Below are positions 16,196 through 22,828 of a DNA stretch of 23,446 nt, piece after piece (within the stretch, counting starts at the first letter, position 1; each line of letters starts with the position of its first letter). Below the pieces are notes generated by a model. The model was not told the origin of the DNA. It ran no database searches and saw only the letters and a program-made list of their open reading frames with translations. The stretch comes from Bacteroidales bacterium (GTDB lineage: Bacteria > Bacteroidota > Bacteroidia > Bacteroidales > Paludibacteraceae), in the NCBI GenBank assembly GCA_900767595.1, contig CAAFZS010000016.1, positions 1 to 23,446 of the forward strand, read 5' to 3'. The position numbers and the translations under genes were made by a program.

Positions 16196-19100
16196 ATGAA
16201 GAATAAAGCACACTTTTTATGGATTATACCTGCCGTACTCATTGGATTGGGAGCCGCCGGAGTCATAACCGTTGCCGGTTTGATAGCTACTCCTGCCGTT
16301 CGACAGAAGATACTGAATAAAGGTATAGAGATAGCCTCCGAGAAGACGGGGTACGACATAGAACTCCACCGGCTCTATCTGTCTCCCCTCCATCAACGGC
16401 CATCTACTATCTTTAGCGACTCTGTCGTTATCGAGATAGACACCCTTTTTATCGGGCACGCTAACCAAGACACGCTGCTTTATCTCGACCATTTGGCGCT
16501 CAGTGCACTGCCTTTGGCAAAAGACAGTACGCTATCCTCCATCCACTTACGGGACACGATACCCGTCTTCCGTTTGGCATTGGACAATGCCGTCGCCCAT
16601 ACTGATAGCTTGATAGAAGCCGTCAAGATTGATGCGAACATCGGACGACTGCGTACTCAAAGCCCCGGTATCGTCTTGGATAAGGGTACTTTCCCGTTGC
16701 ACGGCTTGCAATTGGCCGATGCGGATGTCGCCATCACCCTCAACGATACCCCCGAGGAGACAGAGGAGGACACCACAACCACCCTCATGGCCTTCGATGT
16801 CCCCGACGGACGATTAGATAACTTCCGCTTCCGCTTGCTGCCGATGGGGCTCAATGTCGCGACCCAATCCCTTCAAACAACGGCTTTGGCGGATGTGGGA
16901 CATAACTTGTACGATGTGCCTTCGCTTCATATCGGTAACGGTTATTTCCGCTTAGGCAGTCTGGGCATACCGATAGATACCCTCCACGGGGATGCCCGTG
17001 TGGACCTCGACAAACAGTTGATCACCTCCAATAAACTGCGTGCCCGTTGCGACTCGTTGAAAGCGGACCTCGGTCTTTCAGCCACGTATTTCGATTTGGA
17101 CAAGATGTGGGTGCGTTTCGCTGCTGACGCTAAACTACAGGGCAATTCCGCGCATGCGCAAGGTACTTACAATATAGAAAAAGAAGCATACGACTTGACG
17201 GCTAACTTGCACCATTTTGACCTGTCCCCATTCTTGGGAGATTCTACCGTGGCTTTGCTGTCGGGTACAATCAAAGCCAAAGGTCAAGGACTGGACATTA
17301 CTTCTCCCCGAATGTTTACAGAGGTGCAAGTCGATTTGCCCAAGTGCGTCTATAACGAATATGACCTGTCGGGCATACGGTTGGAGGCTGCGGTAAAAGA
17401 TACCGTCACTTCCTGCAATATTGCTTTAGACCAACTGGCAGTGAATGTGCGCTCGCCCAAACACCTGTCCACTATCATGAAGGCAGTTGACTCGCTGAAG
17501 ACGGCGGAAGGAATAGACTCGCTGCTAGCCCGTGTCCCGTCAGTAGATGTCGGCCTGCACGTGGGAGAACATACACTCGTCCAACCCATCGTCGCGAAGT
17601 ATGGCGTGGACCTTCGTCACTTGGATGCCGCCCTTCATATCGATTCCGATGTCCGACCGAAGTTGGCGGATGTGACCGTCAGTTCCGACGGACTGGTGGC
17701 TACGCACGGAGCCAAGACCGATTATACTTTCCAGACTCAAATCCATCGCAAGGAACCGGATATATTCGGTGAGGGTGCTATCCATCTCAACGGACTGAGT
17801 TATGATACGCTCGTGCTCAACGACCATACCATCGATTTCACCATCGAACCCTCTCTCCGTTATCCCAAAGGAGCGTTTATGCTTCGCGCTAATTTAGACG
17901 ATATACCGCTGGACTTGGTGGACAGTATCCTGAAAATGCCCGATATCGATTTGAGTGGAAATATCCGTGCCGGAGTGGCGATAGACGGACTGCCTTCCGC
18001 TATAGATATGTCTGCCCACGTACAGCCCCTAGGCGTGAAAGCCTTCTATAAGCCCTACGAGGTGGAGATAGGTTTAGGACAGACACCCATCACGATGGAA
18101 CATAACAATATCCAATTCAACGGACTGCCCGTCTATGGTATCGATAGTACGTTCATCGCTCTTAATGGCGGACTGAACTTGGACAGTTCCTACCTCGATG
18201 TCACCTTTGCCTCCGACAGTTTTGCACCGGTGCGTTTGCGTCCCAACGGTCCAATACCCGTATATGGTAATTTGGCAGCCGCTATCCAAGGACAAGTGAA
18301 AGGCCCGCTCAGTCATTTTGATGCCGATGTAGATGTCGATATCCTTCCCGTCACCGACCTTACGTATCCTATTGACGAAAAGAACTTCGCGCAGATCTTC
18401 CCCACAGGTAAAGTGCACGCCCACTATGCCGACAGCCTTGACCTGAGTGGTACGGTTTATGTTAATAAAGGTACGGTCAAGTATTCGCCCAAGGCTTACC
18501 CGATGCTCCCCTTCCAAGTGGATTCGGGCAGTTATGCACGGCTCAATGGTTCTATCGGTGCCACTGAACTATCCGTCTCTGCTTCCCAGGCCGTCAAAGC
18601 CGATGTGCAATCGGAAGGAGAACAGTCGCGCCGCGTCGATTTTAATGCCGGTGTAAGAGTGAACGGCACCTTGGATTCGTTGGGAATAAACTCTATCGGA
18701 TTCTTCCTGGAAGCCCCCCATGACGACCAGATAACGCAAGAACTCAGCACCAAGACCAAGGAGGATAAAAACGGCTTGGCAATGGTCCTGCTGGGTACAG
18801 GAATGTATGTGGGGGAGAGTAATGTGGCGGCACAAAAAGACGGGTACGCCGTGTCCAGTATCCTCAATAGTAAGATCAATGCCGCCATGGAAAATTCCAA
18901 AGCCGGAAAGGTAGTCGATATTGACCTTAGTTCCGGAGAGAAGATACACGGCAATAATGTCAAAACCAAAGATATTGACCTGACCATCAGCAAGTCTTTC
19001 TTTAAGGACAAACTGCGGGTGAGCCTCGGTTCTACGCTCTCCGATAACCCTGAGATAAGCAAGACACAGGGACTGCTCAGCAGTATCAAGGCGGAATATA

Positions 19101-20548
19101 AACTGGTGCCATCGGGAAACGTGTTGGCACACGTCTTCTCCCGTAAAGACTACGATAATGTCTTGGAAGGCGAACTGAATAAGTCCGGTCTGGGTGTGCG
19201 TGCCTTTAAGGATTGGAAACGTCCCGCCAAAGACTCTCTCGAATATACGTACAGTATCGCGGGCGATGTGGACCTTATCTACCGAAGCAATAACTCCATC
19301 GGACCCGATGGGGCACTGACCTTGGGTGTGCGTAACCTGATGGGAAACAACGAAGCCCTATCGCTTAAGATGAAGGGTGCTTATTATTGGTCCCTGAATA
19401 AGAACTTCCCGGGGGACCCGAGGAACAAGAATACCTATAAGTTAGGCGCCGACCTGAGTTTCGTCTTGCCTTATCTGCATTGGGGTAGGGACGATGCCCC
19501 GCAAGGAAGTACACGATACATTGTGGGATACCAGTACGAGAATATAGCCGGAGGTTATGATATCCATAAACTGTCGGGCTCGTTCACGTATTTTATCCGT
19601 TCCGGCAAATATATCACCCACGCGTTCACGCCCTTCTCTTTGTCCGGTGTGAAGATGAAGGCAGCTTCGCCCGACTTAAAAGAGAAAGCAGCAGACTATC
19701 CCGAACTCGTTGCCGTGATTGTAGGGGATGAGTTAGTGCCCGCCATCGGTTATAACTTTACCTACGATAACTATCGCTCCGAACGGGTGGTTAACACTTT
19801 CTTCGATTGGGATATCAAAGAGTCGGGTAACCTCATCAATGCCCTGTGCGCCATCGGCGGCAAGAAATGGAACGATAAAGGCAAACTGTATGACCAGTTC
19901 GTTAAGACCACGCTCGAACTGCGTAATAAGTTTAATATCACACCCACCATCTGTTTTGCCACCCGTCTGTTTGCCGGAGGTATCATTCCGTTAGGCAACT
20001 CCTCCCTAGCACCGATGTCGGAGAGGTTCCACGCAGGCGGAACAACGAGTATGCGTTTTGCGGCACCTAACTCCTATGGTCCGGGTGACTTCTTCAGTCC
20101 TAAGTATAACCAGGCGCTCTTCCATACAGGTGACTTCAAACTGGAAGCCAATGTTGAGTTCCGTTTCCCTATTGTGTGGAAACTCAGAGGTGCCGTTTTT
20201 GCCGATGTGGGTAACGTATGGAACTGGGAAGACCTGTGGGACTCCGCTGAGCGGATAGGGGAGGAGGATTTTATGCAGAAGTTCGGTTTTACGGATAAAG
20301 TCGAAGACGGCTTTCGAATTGAGAACTTGGGTAAACAACTGGCCCTCGGTACCGGTTTGGGTCTGCGTGTGGATATCGAGTCCATCGTCGTCCGTCTGGA
20401 TATCGGTGTCGGACTACACCTGCCTTACCAGACCTATAAGTATGATAAACAGGGTAATATGACCGACGAACCCATTACCAAGTACTACAATATCCCCACC
20501 GTCTATGACGGCCTCCGCTTCAGCTTCGGTATCGGCTATCCGTTCTAA
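16196..20548 (+). CDS. TamB-like protein fused to an Omp85/TamA-like barrel
   Basis: This 1450-residue protein has an N-terminal membrane anchor at ~7-31 and an AsmA/TamB-type start (TPAVRQKILNKGIEIASEKTGYDIEL). A long series of beta repeats follows to about residue 700. A TamB C-terminal (DUF490-like) region spans ~700-990 (VYVNKGTVKYSP, LGINSIGFFLEAP, GLAMVLLGTGMYVGES, SKSFFKDKLRVSLGS). From ~1010 the sequence becomes a full barrel of ~440 residues. It starts TYSIAGDVDLIYRSNNSIGPDGALTLGVRNLMG, carries the Omp85 loop-6-like ERFHAGGTTSMRFAAPNSYGPGDF (1276-1299, Arg1287), then a strand with FADVGNVWNW, and ends FGIGYPF. TamB spans from the inner membrane to the TamA barrel and helps lipid or protein traffic to the outer membrane; the two are normally separate proteins. 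POTRA domains are not seen, as the TamB part would take their place. The reading frame is uninterrupted. Confidence 0.85.
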   Translation: MKNKAHFLWIIPAVLIGLGAAGVITVAGLIATPAVRQKILNKGIEIASEKTGYDIELHRLYLSPLHQRPSTIFSDSVVIEIDTLFIGHANQDTLLYLDHLALSALPLAKDSTLSSIHLRDTIPVFRLALDNAVAHTDSLIEAVKIDANIGRLRTQSPGIVLDKGTFPLHGLQLADADVAITLNDTPEETEEDTTTTLMAFDVPDGRLDNFRFRLLPMGLNVATQSLQTTALADVGHNLYDVPSLHIGNGYFRLGSLGIPIDTLHGDARVDLDKQLITSNKLRARCDSLKADLGLSATYFDLDKMWVRFAADAKLQGNSAHAQGTYNIEKEAYDLTANLHHFDLSPFLGDSTVALLSGTIKAKGQGLDITSPRMFTEVQVDLPKCVYNEYDLSGIRLEAAVKDTVTSCNIALDQLAVNVRSPKHLSTIMKAVDSLKTAEGIDSLLARVPSVDVGLHVGEHTLVQPIVAKYGVDLRHLDAALHIDSDVRPKLADVTVSSDGLVATHGAKTDYTFQTQIHRKEPDIFGEGAIHLNGLSYDTLVLNDHTIDFTIEPSLRYPKGAFMLRANLDDIPLDLVDSILKMPDIDLSGNIRAGVAIDGLPSAIDMSAHVQPLGVKAFYKPYEVEIGLGQTPITMEHNNIQFNGLPVYGIDSTFIALNGGLNLDSSYLDVTFASDSFAPVRLRPNGPIPVYGNLAAAIQGQVKGPLSHFDADVDVDILPVTDLTYPIDEKNFAQIFPTGKVHAHYADSLDLSGTVYVNKGTVKYSPKAYPMLPFQVDSGSYARLNGSIGATELSVSASQAVKADVQSEGEQSRRVDFNAGVRVNGTLDSLGINSIGFFLEAPHDDQITQELSTKTKEDKNGLAMVLLGTGMYVGESNVAAQKDGYAVSSILNSKINAAMENSKAGKVVDIDLSSGEKIHGNNVKTKDIDLTISKSFFKDKLRVSLGSTLSDNPEISKTQGLLSSIKAEYKLVPSGNVLAHVFSRKDYDNVLEGELNKSGLGVRAFKDWKRPAKDSLEYTYSIAGDVDLIYRSNNSIGPDGALTLGVRNLMGNNEALSLKMKGAYYWSLNKNFPGDPRNKNTYKLGADLSFVLPYLHWGRDDAPQGSTRYIVGYQYENIAGGYDIHKLSGSFTYFIRSGKYITHAFTPFSLSGVKMKAASPDLKEKAADYPELVAVIVGDELVPAIGYNFTYDNYRSERVVNTFFDWDIKESGNLINALCAIGGKKWNDKGKLYDQFVKTTLELRNKFNITPTICFATRLFAGGIIPLGNSSLAPMSERFHAGGTTSMRFAAPNSYGPGDFFSPKYNQALFHTGDFKLEANVEFRFPIVWKLRGAVFADVGNVWNWEDLWDSAERIGEEDFMQKFGFTDKVEDGFRIENLGKQLALGTGLGLRVDIESIVVRLDIGVGLHLPYQTYKYDKQGNMTDEPITKYYNIPTVYDGLRFSFGIGYPF

Positions 20549-20585
20549 TATAAAAAATGTAATTTTGCAAAAAAATGAAAAAATA

Positions 20586-20617
20586 TTTGCACATATGAAA
20601 AAAAAGTCGTACCTTTG
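20586..20617 (+). promoter_or_regulatory. Strong promoter upstream of a gene-free region
   Basis: TTTG (20586-20589), 20 bases, TACCTTTG (20610-20617). No open reading frame follows for over 500 bases, so the promoter most likely drives a noncoding RNA starting near 20624. Confidence 0.78.
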
Positions 20618-20623
20618 CACTCG

Positions 20624-20752
20624 AATTTGATAAGACAGTAAACGGCTAACCAGGCACACTACAGCTTATGCAAATCTAAGGTTTTGGTGTTCAATTAGTT
20701 ACGCCTAACAACCTTTGATGTTAGCCGCTTTGTCTATCAGAGTGGTTTTTTA
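20624..20752 (+). ncRNA. Putative 6S-like noncoding RNA
   Basis: About 128 bases between a clear promoter and a U-run (20746-20751). A long closing stem pairs TGATA-GACA-AAA-CGGCTAAC (20628-20650) with GTTAGCCG-CTT-TGTC-TATCA (20720-20739). Inside are a 27-base bubble (20651-20677) and an apical hairpin of AAGGTT (20678-20683) with AACCTT (20710-20715) and GGTGT (20686-20690) with ACGCC (20701-20705). Rod, bubble and apical stem are the layout of 6S RNA, which imitates an open promoter and holds RNA polymerase; a Bacteroidota-specific 6S family exists. The assignment rests on shape only. A different structured RNA is equally possible. Confidence 0.42.
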
Positions 20753-20756
20753 TTTG

Positions 20757-21106
20757 TCTCGTGTAGGCTGACGATTAAACCACAAATTCGCAAGCTCACG
20801 CAGGGGTGTCTGCGGTGCCGGAAAGATTCCGTTAGCATTCGTGGGTGGGGTTGCAGACATATTGAAAAGGCGTTTAACGCGCTTTGTTCTTGGCTAGTCT
20901 GAATCTGGTAAATTCAAAAAACGGTTCCAAGACATTGCAGCATTAGATGTCCCCGGTTATGATTTCTATCGTACACCTTAATATATTATATATAGGGGTA
21001 CGTGCGAGAGCATAGATGGCGTGGGCTTCGGTGTTGCTGTTTGGAACTAAAGGCAATACCAGAGCCGAGACTAGCGGAACAGCAGCAGTGCAGGTCCCGC
21101 TTTTTT
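20757..21106 (+). ncRNA. Putative structured noncoding RNA, unknown class
   Basis: About 350 bases without coding potential but rich in stems. A long-range pair joins GTGTA/CGAT (20761-20775) with ATCG/TACAC (20968-20976). Within it are TGTCTGC (20807-20813) with GCAGACA (20853-20859), enclosing CGGAA-AGA-TTCCG (20819-20831), and TCTTGG (20888-20893) with CCAAGA (20927-20932), enclosing TGAAT/ATTCA. A 3' domain pairs TGTTGCTGTT (21032-21041) with AACAGCAGCA (21078-21087) and ends in a GC stem, CCCGC (21096-21100), followed by TTTTTT. I find no tmRNA tag, RNase P core or SRP core in it. It could be an independent RNA, part of one long transcript with the 6S-like element, or the leader of the 21155 gene. 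Confidence 0.4.
21019..21106 (+). terminator. Long hairpin plus U-run before the 21155 gene
   Basis: A stem of GCGTGGGC-type sequence pairs with GGTCCCGC, over a 10-bp stem TGTTGCTGTT/AACAGCAGCA, followed by six T at 21101-21106. It fits a Rho-independent end of the upstream RNA. Confidence 0.5.
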
Positions 21107-21154
21107 ATTTGTGTCTATTTATTCATCGCACGAATAATCAAAACAACCAACTAT

Positions 21155-21535
21155 ATGTCTATTAACGAAATTTTACAAAACTTATCGCAATGGGATCTTC
21201 CTTTGGAGAGTAGTGCTTCCGAGAAGGCTATGTTGTGTGCGATCAAGGGAGATATAGCGGGTTATTTGATGGCGAATGGTTCTTGTTCGTTGGATGAGCA
21301 AACGGCGGCGCAGCAGATACGGTTCTGTGCGAACACGGAGTATTCCGCCTTGCGCAAGTACGCTGAGGAGCATAATGAGGAGTTCGCTTTGCGTCATTTG
21401 TCGTATTTGAAGCAATACAATCGTAAGACCATGGCGCACAGGTATAGTTCGTCCCAATACTGGCAATCGATAGAGCGTTATATAGACTCGGTGGAGTCAA
21501 CCCGTACCCCCTCTCGTCGTTGGATGGGGGAATAG
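21155..21535 (+). CDS. Hypothetical 126-residue protein
   Basis: This small hydrophilic protein begins at the ATG at 21155 (MSINEILQNLSQWDLPLESSASEKAML). An upstream extension of the frame runs through the putative RNA and its terminator and is unlikely. The protein is predicted helical, with two cysteines and a basic, Tyr/Ser-rich C-terminal part (RYSSSQYWQSIERYIDSVESTRTP). No family is recognised and no membrane segment is seen. I see no TAnnTTTG promoter directly upstream, so it may be transcribed from 20617 by read-through. It ends in a 7-bp terminator hairpin, and the array motif GATCTTTGAAA lies 45 bases downstream, so it may be the first unit of the cassette array. Confidence 0.65.
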   Translation: MSINEILQNLSQWDLPLESSASEKAMLCAIKGDIAGYLMANGSCSLDEQTAAQQIRFCANTEYSALRKYAEEHNEEFALRHLSYLKQYNRKTMAHRYSSSQYWQSIERYIDSVESTRTPSRRWMGE

Positions 21536-21558
21536 CAGACCCGAACCGTCTGCTATTT
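21534..21558 (+). terminator. Terminator hairpin after the 21155 gene
   Basis: AGCAGAC (21534-21540), loop CCGAACC, GTCTGCT (21548-21554), then ATTTGTG. The hairpin begins within the stop codon. The U-tract is short. Confidence 0.6.
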
Positions 21559-21579
21559 GTGTCTGTATAGGAGCTGAGT

Positions 21580-21590
21580 GATCTTTGAAA
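21580..21590 (+). repeat. Cassette-boundary motif GATCTTTGAAA, copy 1
   Basis: The same 11 bases end both 139-bp repeats at 22484-22494 and 23350-23360. Here the rest of the 139-bp repeat is missing. Confidence 0.75.
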
Positions 21591-21593
21591 TAG

Positions 21594-21604
21594 TGATATT
21601 ACCG
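21594..21604 (+). repeat. Left arm of the cassette 1 inverted repeat
   Basis: TGATATTACCG, exact reverse complement of CGGTAATATCA at 22333-22343 on the far side of the toxin-antitoxin genes. It lies upstream of the promoter, so it is a DNA-level repeat and not part of the mRNA. Confidence 0.75.
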
Positions 21605-21642
21605 TAAAAAGTAAGTTTTTTGTACGATTTTAGGCAAAAAAC

Positions 21643-21673
21643 TTGCATATGTCAGAAAAAAAGTGTACTTTTG
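21643..21673 (+). promoter_or_regulatory. Promoter of the toxin-antitoxin cassette
   Basis: TTG (21643-21645), 20 bases, TACTTTTG (21666-21673). The -7 element is the left half of a palindrome, TTTTGCG-T-CGCAAAA (21669-21683), that could be an operator for the antitoxin complex; this is inference. Confidence 0.72.
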
Positions 21674-21702
21674 CGTCGCAAAACGCAAAAGAAGGAAAAG
21701 TT

Positions 21703-21936
21703 ATGAGCACAATGACATTAAACAGTTTATTGAATTACTTATTGGCAACATTAAGTATTAATAATCGTCAATGGTTAGCGGAGCACTTGTTAAATGCTGA
21801 TGCAATATCGGAAAAACAAAAGACTCAAGCGAAAGAGGCTGCTTATTTAACGAGTAGCATGCAGCGTGCATGGAAGGAAGTACAATCTGGTAAACAGATG
21901 TCTTCGATAGATAGTTTTATTGCTGAACTTCAATGA
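21703..21936 (+). CDS. Antitoxin of a type II toxin-antitoxin pair
   Basis: This 77-residue protein lies directly upstream of a RelE-type toxin gene, ten bases apart. I start it at the ATG at 21703, since the longer frame from 21643 covers the promoter. The N-terminal pattern (TMTLNSLLNYLLATLSINNRQWLAEHLL) is like small antitoxins paired with RelE/ParE toxins in Bacteroidota. The C-terminal half (KEVQSGKQMSSIDSFIAELQ) is the likely toxin-wrapping tail. Expected role: neutralise the toxin and repress the pair's own promoter. Codons are visibly more AT-rich than in the core genes, which suggests acquired DNA. Confidence 0.82.
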   Translation: MSTMTLNSLLNYLLATLSINNRQWLAEHLLNADAISEKQKTQAKEAAYLTSSMQRAWKEVQSGKQMSSIDSFIAELQ

Positions 21937-21946
21937 TGTTGATGCT

Positions 21947-22297
21947 ATGGTGGTAAATATCGTTTTATCTGAGGAGTTCAAACGCAATGCTAAGAGATTA
22001 GCGAAGAAGTATCCTTCTTTTGTTGATGATTTAGTGGAGCTTAAACAAGAACTGATAGCATCTCCATTTCAAGGTGTTGATTTGGGTAATGGAGCAAGGA
22101 AAGTTCGGATGTCTATTACTTCCAAGGGGAAAGGTAAGAGTGGCGGTGCGAGGGTTATTACTTACTCTATAAATCAGCAGTCTGACAATTTGATTACATT
22201 GACTTTATTAACGATATATGATAAAAATGACATCTCTAATTTGAAAGAGAGTTTTATTAATTGGTTGATACAGCAAGTAACAACAAGTGATTTATAA
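21947..22297 (+). CDS. RelE/ParE-family toxin
   Basis: This 116-residue toxin starts at the ATG at 21947; the frame open from the TTG at 21920 is not needed. It shows the RelE/ParE layout: VLSEEFKRNAKRLAKKYPSFVDDLVELKQEL helix pair (6-37), the basic core RKVRMSITSKGKGKSGGARVITYSI (51-75) with Arg51, Lys62/64 and Arg69, and the C-terminal strand LLTIYDKNDISNL (87-99). RelE-type members cleave mRNA on the ribosome and ParE-type members poison gyrase; sequence alone does not settle which. It is followed by the cassette terminator at 22331-22366. Confidence 0.88.
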   Translation: MVVNIVLSEEFKRNAKRLAKKYPSFVDDLVELKQELIASPFQGVDLGNGARKVRMSITSKGKGKSGGARVITYSINQQSDNLITLTLLTIYDKNDISNLKESFINWLIQQVTTSDL

Positions 22298-22330
22298 GGT
22301 ATAGTTAATCTTATATTTACACAACTTTTT

Positions 22331-22366
22331 AGCGGTAATATCAATAGCGGTATTACCGCTTTTTTG
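22331..22366 (+). terminator. Terminator of cassette 1, also its right inverted arm
   Basis: A 10-bp perfect stem, AGCGGTAATA (22331-22340) with TATTACCGCT (22351-22360), is followed by a T-run. The left arm CGGTAATATCA (22333-22343) is also the exact complement of 21594-21604 at the cassette's upstream end. Confidence 0.85.
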
Positions 22367-22494
22367 TGTGCGTCTTGGGGGTAGCGATAACGAGACCTGA
22401 CCGATACGTCACCGATAGGTTACCGATGGATCACCGAAGGGTGTTCGTAAAATTAGTCCCCGCCGGACTTAAAACGGCAAAATGATCTTTGAAA
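22356..22494 (+). repeat. 139-bp cassette-boundary direct repeat, copy A
   Basis: This copy is 139 bases and differs from copy B (23222-23360) at only four positions, with no indels. In order it contains CCGCTTTTTTGTGTGCGTC, four tandem 11-base units of the type TCACCGATAGG (22398-22441), a hairpin AGTCC-CCGCC-GGACT (22455-22469) and the end motif GATCTTTGAAA (22484-22494). There is no coding potential. Confidence 0.92.
22398..22441 (+). repeat. Four 11-bp tandem units inside repeat copy A
   Basis: TGACCGATACG, TCACCGATAGG, TTACCGATGGA, TCACCGAAGGG. The period is about one helical turn, so the units would face the same side of the DNA. Confidence 0.88.
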
Positions 22495-22495
22495 T

Positions 22496-22509
22496 ATTGG
22501 ATTTTACCG
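22496..22509 (+). repeat. Left arm of the cassette 2 inverted repeat
   Basis: ATTGGATTTTACCG is the exact 14-base reverse complement of CGGTAAAATCCAAT at 23188-23201. It lies between the 139-bp repeat and the promoter of cassette 2. It is different in sequence from the arm of cassette 1. Confidence 0.85.
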
Positions 22510-22546
22510 TAAAAATGCAAATATCTTTGCGAATTATAGCGAAATA

Positions 22547-22578
22547 TTTGCATATATGGAATAATTTTTGTACTTTTG
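22547..22578 (+). promoter_or_regulatory. Promoter of cassette 2
   Basis: TTTG (22547-22550), 20 bases, TACTTTTG (22571-22578), with TTTTGC-AGTC-GCAAAA at the start of transcription. The leader contains a weak hairpin TTAACT/AGTTAA (22593-22614) and a three-codon mini-frame (ATG TTG AAC TAA) at 22618. Confidence 0.75.
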
Positions 22579-22642
22579 CAGTCGCAAAAGAATTAACTGT
22601 GTCTCAATAGTTAAAATATGTTGAACTAAATACTATTGCATT

Positions 22643-22828
22643 ATGGAAAGTAAAAAAGTATGTATCCCAACGGTTGGCTTAGTCAATGGTGGAATTACGT
22701 TACCCAATGTGGTAGTTGGTCATTGCACTACTGATTATGTTGTACGTCGAGTTACCCGTCCTATGCGAAGCGGTTTACGGAAGCTTCGTAGTGGAGAACC
22801 CATCAATTGGAACGAAGTGTATCGTTGA
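22643..22828 (+). CDS. N-terminal part of a frame-split retropepsin-like gene
   Basis: This 61-codon frame starts at the first good ATG after the cassette promoter (MESKKVCIPTVGLVNGGITLPNVVVG). It ends in CGT TGA at 22823-22828. A +1 shift at that exact point would continue as Arg-Asp-Ala-Lys-Ile-Asp-Thr-Gly into the aspartic protease frame, giving a 172-residue protein. Alternatives are a small independent protein, a real frameshift mutation, or a sequencing error. It has no recognised domain of its own. Confidence 0.5.
   Translation: MESKKVCIPTVGLVNGGITLPNVVVGHCTTDYVVRRVTRPMRSGLRKLRSGEPINWNEVYR

Noticed and set aside
20560..20567. Additional promoter -7 element TAATTTTG
   Set aside because: No TTTG or TTG lies 19-21 bases upstream; the nearby 20586-20617 promoter is much better.
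20807..20859. GTCTGC/GCAGAC stem as a left inverted arm matching the terminator AGCAGAC of the 21155 gene
   Set aside because: Only six bases match, they already pair locally within the RNA, and the position relative to a promoter does not fit the other cassettes.
21019..21106. SRP (4.5S) RNA gene
   Set aside because: The hairpin contains GGAACAGCAGC, which faintly recalls the SRP core, but the conserved AGGUC...GGAAGCAGC arrangement is missing.
20757..21106. tmRNA or RNase P RNA
   Set aside because: No tag sequence ending ALAA, no tRNA-like ends with CCA, and no GAAAGUCC or matching P4 core were found.
21002..21154. N-terminal extension of the 21155 protein (177 residues in total)
   Set aside because: The extension reads through the RNA hairpin and its U-run and gives an Arg/Cys-rich sequence unlike a protein N-terminus.
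22398..22441. CRISPR repeats
   Set aside because: The 11-base units are directly adjacent with no spacers, and no cas gene is present.
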